Source of the DNA: Gammaproteobacteria bacterium
Lineage (GTDB): Bacteria > Pseudomonadota > Gammaproteobacteria > Steroidobacterales > Steroidobacteraceae
NCBI GenBank assembly: GCA_030038645.1
Contig: JASHSR010000198.1
Span: 1 to 19,014, forward strand
Direction of reading: 5' to 3'
Length of the DNA stretch: 19,014 nucleotides
Part shown: positions 13,958-19,014 of the stretch, in pieces
How the letters are laid out: each line of letters starts with the position of its first letter
How positions within the stretch are numbered: position 1 is the stretch's first letter
Translations under genes and position numbers: made by a program
Notes under the pieces: model-generated
The model's database searches: none
What the model saw: the letters and a program-made list of their open reading frames with translations, nothing else
What the model was told of the DNA's origin: nothing

Positions 13958-15322
13958 TCAACGGACGGGAACCAGCACGATCGTGCTGCCGCGGCGGATC
14001 TCGAGCACGAGCGTGGAGACGCCCTGCGCGCGCGCCCACAGCTGCTGCACGCTGCCGACGCTCGCCTGGTTCACGCCGACGATCAGATCGTTGCTGCGCA
14101 ATCCCGCCTGCGCGGCGGGGCTGCCGGGCTCGACACCGCGGACCAGCGCACCGCCGCTGCCGGGCGCATCGACGAGGCTTGCGCCTTCGAGTCCCTTGTT
14201 GATGTCGGCCGGCTTGAGCGAGGCGCTCGTCGGAGTGGGCGCCGCGCCGATGATCGCCCTCACGCGCTCGGGCCTGCCATCGCGCAGCAGGTCGAGCTCG
14301 GCCGCGTTGCCCACCCGCAGCAGCGCGATCGCGTTGCGAAGGTCCGTGGGTGTCTTGACGGTCGTCCCGTTGACCGAGGTGATGATGTCGCCGATCCTCA
14401 CGCCCGCCCGATCGGCCGCCGAGCCTGCGACGACCTGCGTGACGAGCGCCCCGTGCGCGTCCGCGAGGCCGTAGACCTGCGCGATGTCGGGGCTCACCTC
14501 GTAGGTGCTGACGCCGAGCATGCCGCGCCTGATCTTTCCGTATCGGACGAGCTGCGCCATGATGCTGCGCGCCATGTTCACCGGGATCGCGAAGCCGATG
14601 CCGATGTTGCCGCCCGAGCGGGAGAGGATCGCGGTGTTGATCCCGATCAGCTCGCCCCGCAGATTGACCAGCGCGCCGCCCGAGTTGCCGGGATTGATCG
14701 ATGCATCCGTCTGGATGAAGTCCTCGTAGCCCTCCGAGCCGATGTTGGAGCGGCCGAGCCCGCTCACGATGCCGGAGGTGACCGTGTTGTGCAGCCCGAA
14801 CGGGTTGCCGATCGCGACCACGAAGTCGCCGACCTGCACCTTCGAGGAGTCGCCGAGCGCGATCTGAGTGAGGCCGACCGGCTTCACTTTCAGCACCGCG
14901 ATGTCGGACGGCTCATCGCTTCCGACGACGGTCGCCTCGAGGTCGCGTCCGTCCTGCAGCGTGACGGTGATCTCGCTCGCGTTCTCCACGACGTGCGCGT
15001 TGGTGAGGATGTAGCCGCGCCGCGCGTCGAAGATCACGCCGGACCCGGCGCTTTGGAACGGCCGCTCCTGCGAGTCGTTGCCGGGCGGCACGTCGAAGAA
15101 GCGGCGGAATAGCGGGTCATCGAGCAGCGGGTTCTGCGGGCTGCGCTCCCGGATCGTCCCGCGAGTCGCGACGTTCACGATCGCCGGGGCGATCCGCTTG
15201 ATCATCGGGGCGAGCGACGGAACGGGGGTGTCGCCGACCATCGCCGGCAGCGAGGTGGCTGCGGACAGCGGCATGGTGCAGAGCGTCGCCAGCGCAGCGA
15301 GGAGCAAGGCGATGCGATTCAT
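13958..15322 (-). CDS. Periplasmic serine endoprotease, DegP/DegQ (HtrA) family
   Basis: An HtrA-type protease that degrades or refolds damaged envelope proteins. The 454-residue protein begins with a signal peptide (MNRIALLLAALATLCTMPLS, cleavage near residue 21-22). The trypsin-like domain has the triad H110 (TNAHVV), D140 (SDIAVLK) and S214 (GNSGGAL). PDZ1 spans about 265-360 (RGMLGVSTYEV; GVRIGDIITSVNG). PDZ2 spans about 373-454 (VEPGSPAAQAGLRSNDLIVG). Two PDZ domains point to DegP/DegQ rather than DegS. The start at 15322 has GGGAG 6 nt upstream (15333-15329 on the minus strand). A -10-like TACAAT (15354-15349) lacks a clear -35, and no convincing sigma-E promoter is seen. The NDUFA9-like gene follows it. 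Confidence 0.95.
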   Translation of the reverse strand: MNRIALLLAALATLCTMPLSAATSLPAMVGDTPVPSLAPMIKRIAPAIVNVATRGTIRERSPQNPLLDDPLFRRFFDVPPGNDSQERPFQSAGSGVIFDARRGYILTNAHVVENASEITVTLQDGRDLEATVVGSDEPSDIAVLKVKPVGLTQIALGDSSKVQVGDFVVAIGNPFGLHNTVTSGIVSGLGRSNIGSEGYEDFIQTDASINPGNSGGALVNLRGELIGINTAILSRSGGNIGIGFAIPVNMARSIMAQLVRYGKIRRGMLGVSTYEVSPDIAQVYGLADAHGALVTQVVAGSAADRAGVRIGDIITSVNGTTVKTPTDLRNAIALLRVGNAAELDLLRDGRPERVRAIIGAAPTPTSASLKPADINKGLEGASLVDAPGSGGALVRGVEPGSPAAQAGLRSNDLIVGVNQASVGSVQQLWARAQGVSTLVLEIRRGSTIVLVPVR

Positions 15323-15467
15323 GGGGCACTCCCGGTCGGAAGGATCCCATTGTAATGCCGACATGCCGCCTCCCGCGGGGCGCGGGCCCACCCAGCCGTA
15401 GGCCGGCTCCTGTGAGCCAACTTGTGCAAAAGCTGTGGAGCAGCTGCGCGTGCCCTGTGGATCGACG

Positions 15468-15483
15468 ACACAAGATCTTGAGG
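15468..15483 (+). promoter_or_regulatory. Degenerate NrdR box (upstream copy)
   Basis: ACACAAGATCTTGAGG shares its first 13 bases with the perfect box 175 bp downstream and then diverges. NrdR normally binds two boxes near ribonucleotide reductase promoters, so this may be the partner site, though the spacing is unusually long. Confidence 0.5.
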
Positions 15484-15603
15484 TGCGGCTCGGCGGTAGG
15501 CTCCGGGCCCAATGCGGAAAGTTGCGCGTGCGGCGCGGCGCGTAATGACGCAAGTCTTTGTTTAATAAAACGAATTATGATGAATTTCCGCACGCATCGA
15601 ATC

Positions 15604-15632
15604 TTGACGGTTGGGTGACACCTCATTAGTCT
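15604..15632 (+). promoter_or_regulatory. Candidate promoter of nrdJab
   Basis: TTGACG (15604-15609) is followed after 17 bp by TAGTCT (15627-15632). The -35 is strong and the -10 weak (3 of 6). The start would be near 15640, immediately upstream of the perfect NrdR palindrome, an arrangement suited to repression. Confidence 0.35.
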
Positions 15633-15642
15633 CGTTCTCCCG

Positions 15643-15658
15643 ACACAAGATCTTGTGT
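15643..15658 (+). promoter_or_regulatory. NrdR box, perfect 16-bp palindrome
   Basis: ACACAAGATCTTGTGT is fully self-complementary and agrees with the published NrdR-box pattern acaCwAtATaTwGtgt at 14 of 16 positions. NrdR is the nucleotide-sensing repressor of bacterial ribonucleotide reductase genes. The site lies 160 bp before nrdJa. The regulator gene itself is not in the window. Confidence 0.75.
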
Positions 15659-15818
15659 TGCGCAACGCGATCGGGATCTCGAGCTCGGGGGTGGTTTCAG
15701 GGGGACGCGGCCGTGCCACAGCGGCCGGCGAGAGGTCGGCTCGTCGACTTTCTCGGCGAATGGGCCCGTTTCCCTGCGATGCGTGAGACGGTTTGCACTA
15801 TCGGAGCGTCTCGGATTC

Positions 15819-17966
15819 ATGAATACCGTCGTGAAAATCGATCCCCGGGAGATAGACGCCGTCCCGTTCCAAGACGCGTCGCTCGACATCTGGGAGAAGA
15901 AGTACCGGCTCGCCGCGAAGGACGGGACGCCCATCGACAAGACGATGGACGATACCTACAGGCGCGTCGCGCGGGCGCTCGCCGATGTCGAGCCGGGCGA
16001 GGCGCGCAGCCACTGGTACGAGCGGTTCCTCTGGGCGCTGCGCAGCGGCGCCATTCCCGCGGGTCGCATCATATCGAACGCCGGCGCGCTCGAGCACAAG
16101 CCGGCCACCTCGACGATCAACTGCACGGTCTCCGGCATCGTTCACGACTCGATGGACGACATTTTGAGAAAGGTTCACGAGGCCGGGCTCACATTGAAGG
16201 CGGGATGCGGCATCGGCTACTGCTTCTCGACGCTGCGTCCGCGAGGCGCCTATGTCTCGGGAGCCGGCGCCTACACGTCCGGCCCACTCTCCTTCATGGA
16301 TATCTTCGACAAGATGTGCTTCACCATCTCCTCCGCTGGCGGCCGCCGCGGCGCGCAGATGGGCACGTTCGACGTGGGGCACCCGGACGCGATGGAGTTC
16401 ATCCGCGCGAAGCGCGAGAGCGGGCGGCTGCGCCAGTTCAATCTTTCGCTGCTCATCACCAACGAGTTCATTCAGGCCGTCAGGGAGAACCGGGAGTGGA
16501 AGCTCGCGTTCCCGATCTCTTTGAAGGAGTACGAGGCCGAGAAGCCCGATCTGAGCGACGGCAGCAAGTACATCTGGCGGGAGTGGGAGATTCACGACGG
16601 GTATGTCGTGAACGAGGCGGGACTCGTCGCCTGCAAGGTCTACAAGACGTTGCCCGCGCGACGCATGTGGGATGTCATCATGACGTCCACCTACGACTTC
16701 GCGGAGCCGGGCTTCATCCTCGTCGACCGCGTCAACGAGATGAACAACAACTGGTGGTGCGAGAACATTCGCGCGACCAACCCCTGCGGCGAGCAAGCTT
16801 TACCGCCCTATGGGTCTTGCTTGCTCGGATCCATCAATCTCACCCGCTTCGTCCGCCACCCGTGCACGGACTTCGCGGAGTTCGACTGGACCGAGTACCG
16901 TGAAGTCGTAAAGGTCTTCACGCGCATGCTCGACAACGTCGTGGAGGTGAACGGGCTGCCGCTCGCGCGGCAGCGCGAGGAGATCACGCGCAAGCGCCGC
17001 CACGGCATGGGCTTCCTCGGGCTCGGCAGCACGCTCACGCTGCTCGGCATGAGATACGGCTCGCCGGAGTCCGTCAAGTTCACGGAGGACGTGTCGCGCG
17101 AGATGGCGGTCGCGGGCTGGGAGGCGGCGCTCGAGCTCGCGCGCGAGAAGGGACCCGCGCCCATCATGCAAGAGGAGTTCACCGTCACGAAGGAGATGCT
17201 CCGCAAGCGGCCCGAGATGGAGCGCGACGGCTGGACGCCCGGCGCGAAGATCCCGGGGCGGCTGCTGCATGCGCGCTACAGCCGCTACATGCAGCGGATC
17301 GCGACCGTCGCCCCGCAGCTCGCGAAAGAGCTCTCGGAGGTGGGGGCGCGCTTCACGCACCACACCTCCATCGCCCCGACGGGAACCATCTCGCTGTCGC
17401 TCGCGAACAATGCCTCGAACGGCATCGAGCCGTCGTTCGCGCATCATTACTTCCGCAATGTGATCCGGGAAGGCAAGAAGTCGAAGGAGAAGATCGACGT
17501 CTACTCCTTCGAGCTGCTGGCCTACCGCGAGCTCGTCAACCCCAATGCGAAGCCGGGCGCGACGCAGGACGCGGAGAGGCTCCCCGACTACTTCGTCGCC
17601 TCGGACGAAGTGACGCCCGAGCAGCACGTGGACATCCAGGCCGCGGCGCAGAAGTGGGTCGACTCCTCGATCTCCAAGACGGCGAACGTACCGACGGACT
17701 TCCCGTACGAGAAGTTCAAGGACATCTATCTGTACGCCTACGAGCAGGGACTCAAGGGCTGCACGACGTTCCGCTTCAATCCCGCCGCGTTCCAGGGAGT
17801 GCTCGTGAAGGAGCAGGACCTCAAGAACACGCTCTACCGCTTCACTCTCGAGGACGGCACGGTCGTCGAGGCGCGCGGGGATGAGGAGATCGAGTACGAC
17901 GGCGAGACTCACACCGCCGCGAACCTGTTCGACGCCCTGCGCGACGGGTACTACGGGCGCTTCTGA
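15819..17966 (+). CDS. nrdJa: Adenosylcobalamin-dependent (class II) ribonucleotide reductase, catalytic part NrdJa
   Basis: This enzyme reduces ribonucleotides to deoxyribonucleotides using a thiyl radical made with adenosylcobalamin, independently of oxygen. The 715-residue chain holds the ten-stranded barrel. Its active-site motif is NPCGE, with N321, thiyl C323 and E325. The redox pair is C102 (TINCTVSG) and C334 (YGSCLLGSINL). The 11-residue spacing from C323 to C334 equals that of Thermotoga NrdJ. SIAPTGTISL and NGIEPSF are also present. The chain stops before the C-terminal Cys-rich tail, which is encoded by the next gene. The start at 15819 (MNTVVKIDPREIDAV) was preferred over the GTG at 15783, but neither has a well-spaced Shine-Dalgarno sequence. 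NrdR boxes upstream indicate repression by NrdR. Confidence 0.95.
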   Translation: MNTVVKIDPREIDAVPFQDASLDIWEKKYRLAAKDGTPIDKTMDDTYRRVARALADVEPGEARSHWYERFLWALRSGAIPAGRIISNAGALEHKPATSTINCTVSGIVHDSMDDILRKVHEAGLTLKAGCGIGYCFSTLRPRGAYVSGAGAYTSGPLSFMDIFDKMCFTISSAGGRRGAQMGTFDVGHPDAMEFIRAKRESGRLRQFNLSLLITNEFIQAVRENREWKLAFPISLKEYEAEKPDLSDGSKYIWREWEIHDGYVVNEAGLVACKVYKTLPARRMWDVIMTSTYDFAEPGFILVDRVNEMNNNWWCENIRATNPCGEQALPPYGSCLLGSINLTRFVRHPCTDFAEFDWTEYREVVKVFTRMLDNVVEVNGLPLARQREEITRKRRHGMGFLGLGSTLTLLGMRYGSPESVKFTEDVSREMAVAGWEAALELAREKGPAPIMQEEFTVTKEMLRKRPEMERDGWTPGAKIPGRLLHARYSRYMQRIATVAPQLAKELSEVGARFTHHTSIAPTGTISLSLANNASNGIEPSFAHHYFRNVIREGKKSKEKIDVYSFELLAYRELVNPNAKPGATQDAERLPDYFVASDEVTPEQHVDIQAAAQKWVDSSISKTANVPTDFPYEKFKDIYLYAYEQGLKGCTTFRFNPAAFQGVLVKEQDLKNTLYRFTLEDGTVVEARGDEEIEYDGETHTAANLFDALRDGYYGRF

Positions 17967-18000
17967 GGGGCACGGCGGACGCTTCTGGCGAGGACGCGGC

Positions 18001-18738
18001 ATGGCCATCAAGATCGAAAAGAAGATCGTCAAGTACGAGGTGCGCAAGCCCGAGGACAAGCCGGCTTCCGCCGACGCGGAAGCCCTCAAGGGCAGGGCGG
18101 GCGAGACGGAGGTCGTCAAGGACAAGGCGGGCCGCAGCGCCAAGGTCGTCCGCATGCACGAGAAGGTCGAGCGTCCGGAGGTGCTCGTCGGCTCGACCTA
18201 CAAGATCAAGACGCCGATCTCCGACCATGCGATGTACGTGACGATCAACGACATCGTCCTCAACGAGGGCACCGAGTTCGAGCAGCGGCGGCCGTTCGAG
18301 ATCTTCATCAACTCGAAGAACCTCGATCACTTCCAGTGGATCGTCGCGCTCACGCGGATCATCTCGGCCGTGTTCCGCAAGGGCGGCGATGTGACCTTCC
18401 TCGTCGATGAGCTGAAGGCGGTGTACGATCCGCGCGGCGGCTACTGGCAGCCGGGCGGCAAGTTCATGCCCTCGATCATCGCGGAGCTCGGGTACGTCAT
18501 CGAGCGGCATCTGCAGTCGATCGGGCTCATGCGCAAGGGCGGGCTCGACGAGCACCAGCGCAAGCTCGTGGACAAGAAGCGCGCGGAGTACGAGGCGCGC
18601 GCGAAGCAGGCGGACGCCTTCGCCAAGGCGCACTTCCCCGAAGGGGCTCAGCTCTGCGGCAAGTGCAATACGGCGGCGGTCGTGATGATGGACGGATGCA
18701 TGACCTGCCTCAACTGCGGGGACTCCAAGTGCGGGTGA
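18001..18738 (+). CDS. nrdJb: Class II ribonucleotide reductase C-terminal subunit NrdJb (TSCPD domain)
   Basis: This is the second half of a split class II ribonucleotide reductase, as known in Pseudomonas. The 245-residue protein starts MAIKIEKKIVKYEV. A TSCPD-type domain runs from about residue 58 to 175 (TYKIKTPISDHAMYV, ALTRIISAVFRKGG, GGKFMPSIIAELGYVIERHL). The tail holds C219, C222, C233, C236, C239 and C244. The first four would form a zinc ribbon, and C239/C244 (NCGDSKCG) are the likely swinging redox pair that re-reduces the active site of NrdJa. A GAGG site 7 nt before the ATG at 18001 fixes the start, and the frame is open further upstream only as overlap. It begins 34 bp after nrdJa and is surely co-expressed. 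Confidence 0.93.
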   Translation: MAIKIEKKIVKYEVRKPEDKPASADAEALKGRAGETEVVKDKAGRSAKVVRMHEKVERPEVLVGSTYKIKTPISDHAMYVTINDIVLNEGTEFEQRRPFEIFINSKNLDHFQWIVALTRIISAVFRKGGDVTFLVDELKAVYDPRGGYWQPGGKFMPSIIAELGYVIERHLQSIGLMRKGGLDEHQRKLVDKKRAEYEARAKQADAFAKAHFPEGAQLCGKCNTAAVVMMDGCMTCLNCGDSKCG

Positions 18739-18780
18739 GATGAGTCTAGATGAGGAACACGATCGACGGACTGTGGGAGA

Positions 18781-18839
18781 CCCATAAGTTGCGACATGGC
18801 CCCCATAAGCTGCGACGAATTTACGCATGAGTTGCGACA
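18781..18839 (+). repeat. Three 16-bp direct repeats at 21-22 bp spacing, resembling an IS end
   Basis: Units are CCCATAAGTTGCGACA (18781-18796), CCCATAAGCTGCGACG (18802-18817) and CGCATGAGTTGCGACA (18824-18839). Starts are 21 and 22 bp apart, about two DNA turns, so a protein could bind all copies on one face. Read on the minus strand, the array begins TGTCGCAACT. TGT/ACA ends with repeated internal sites are known for IS21-family elements. No transposase gene is present, so this would be a solitary remnant or a regulatory array. Confidence 0.5.
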
Positions 18840-18850
18840 AGACATATTCA

Positions 18851-18874
18851 CGGCGAGGACGAAAGTCCTCGCCG
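18851..18874 (+). other. Perfect 10-bp stem-loop with GAAA tetraloop
   Basis: The arms CGGCGAGGAC (18851-18860) and GTCCTCGCCG (18865-18874) are exact complements around the loop GAAA (18861-18864), a GNRA-type loop that stabilises RNA hairpins. ATTTGC follows, so there is no proper U-tract. It lies 112 bp after nrdJb and could end or protect its transcript, or belong to the adjacent repeat element. Confidence 0.5.
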
Positions 18875-19014
18875 ATTTGCTCAGGAAATCGCGTGGCTAT
18901 GGCTGTGTTCAGGTTCGAAGAGGGAGGCGATGCATACGAAGCTGACAGACTCCCATCGGCGCAACGGTACCTGCTTTCTGTTCTAACGAGAGCAACCGGG
19001 GCGCATTCTCGCGG

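Larger units (their letters stand above)
15323..15818. other. 496-bp regulatory intergenic region between degP-like gene and nrdJa
   Basis: No convincing gene is present. The part next to the protease gene (15323-15440) is GC-rich and should hold its leftward promoter. The remainder belongs to nrdJa. It contains a degenerate NrdR box (15468-15483), an AT-rich block (about 15551-15587) with -10-like TTTAAT and TATGAT, a candidate promoter (15604-15632) and a perfect NrdR palindrome (15643-15658). Two overlapping inverted repeats frame the AT-rich block: TGCGGAAA at 15513 with TTTCCGCA at 15585, and GCGTGCGG at 15526 with CCGCACGC at 15588. A 10-bp palindrome GTTGCGCAAC (15657-15666) adjoins the second box. 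An in-frame GTG at 15783 would extend NrdJa by 12 residues. Confidence 0.6.
18739..19014. other. Right-end region without a confirmed gene
   Basis: After the nrdJb stop there are about 40 bp of plain sequence, then three spaced repeats (18781-18839), a perfect hairpin (18851-18874) and 140 bp to the edge. A plus-strand frame is open from an ATG at 18827 (later starts GTG 18893, ATG 18899) to the window end. It would encode at least 62 residues, including MAVFRFEEGGDAYEAD. I do not recognise it, its early part runs through the repeat and hairpin, and its reality is uncertain. No tRNA or T-rich terminator is seen. Confidence 0.4.

Noticed and set aside
15425..15470. DnaA-box-like TGTGGA/TGTGGAT sequences upstream of nrdJa
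   Set aside because: Each differs from the TTATNCACA consensus at two or more positions. There is no cluster of boxes and no dnaA or dnaN nearby.
15660..15818. Cobalamin riboswitch before a B12-dependent enzyme
   Set aside because: No B12-box core or riboswitch scaffold could be found. NrdR boxes explain the expected regulation, and class II genes are not usually repressed by cobalamin.
18781..18839. CRISPR array
   Set aside because: There are only three imperfect 16-bp units with 5-6 bp between them, far too short for repeats and spacers.
18648..18851. Minus-strand frame with repeated SQLMG residues
   Set aside because: The repeated residues come from the 16-bp DNA repeats, and most of the frame is antisense to nrdJb.

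Overview
This window looks like core chromosome from a high-GC gammaproteobacterium. The G+C content is roughly two thirds by eye. The macromolecular-synthesis block rpsU–(gatB/yqeY)–dnaG–rpoD lies divergent from tsaD–folB–folK, an order typical of Gammaproteobacteria. A class II ribonucleotide reductase split into two genes (nrdJa/nrdJb) is best known from Pseudomonas-type gammaproteobacteria. I cannot name a genus. No rRNA, tRNA, CRISPR array, prophage or complete mobile element is visible.

Region 1 (1-3977, all minus): rpsU, a GatB/YqeY-like gene, dnaG and the 5' two thirds of rpoD run leftward and rpoD leaves the window. A near-consensus sigma-70 promoter (TTGGCA-N17-TAGAAT) precedes rpoD and another candidate precedes rpsU. 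Region 2 (4057-6160, plus): tsaD (tRNA t6A synthesis), folB and folK (folate synthesis) form a translationally coupled string with start/stop overlaps. Region 3 (6111-10461): folM-like pteridine reductase (-), midA-type methyltransferase (+), cca (-) and a lipoprotein metallopeptidase (+) alternate strands. Their stops overlap and their divergent starts are only 6 and 11 bp apart, so control signals must lie inside neighbouring genes.

Region 4 (10462-12917, plus): a lower-GC two-gene insert, a MarR-type regulator and a VOC/glyoxalase-fold protein, runs directly into a stand-alone nuoF with unusual residues in its FMN/NADH motifs. Region 5 (12934-15322, minus): a periplasmic two-PDZ DegP/DegQ-like protease is followed 23 bp later by an NDUFA9-like Rossmann protein. 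Region 6 (15323-18738): a 496-bp leader with a perfect 16-bp NrdR-box palindrome and a second degenerate box precedes nrdJa and nrdJb. The thiyl/active-site cysteines are in NrdJa and the C-terminal redox/zinc cysteines in NrdJb. Region 7 (18739-19014): three 16-bp repeats spaced 21-22 bp apart, resembling a solitary insertion-sequence end, then a perfect 10-bp hairpin with a GAAA loop.

Most of the window is housekeeping. The parts that deserve attention are the nrdJab leader, the tandem-repeat/hairpin tail, the stand-alone divergent NuoF together with two other complex-I-themed proteins, the MarR-VOC insert and the basic N-terminal extension of RpoD.
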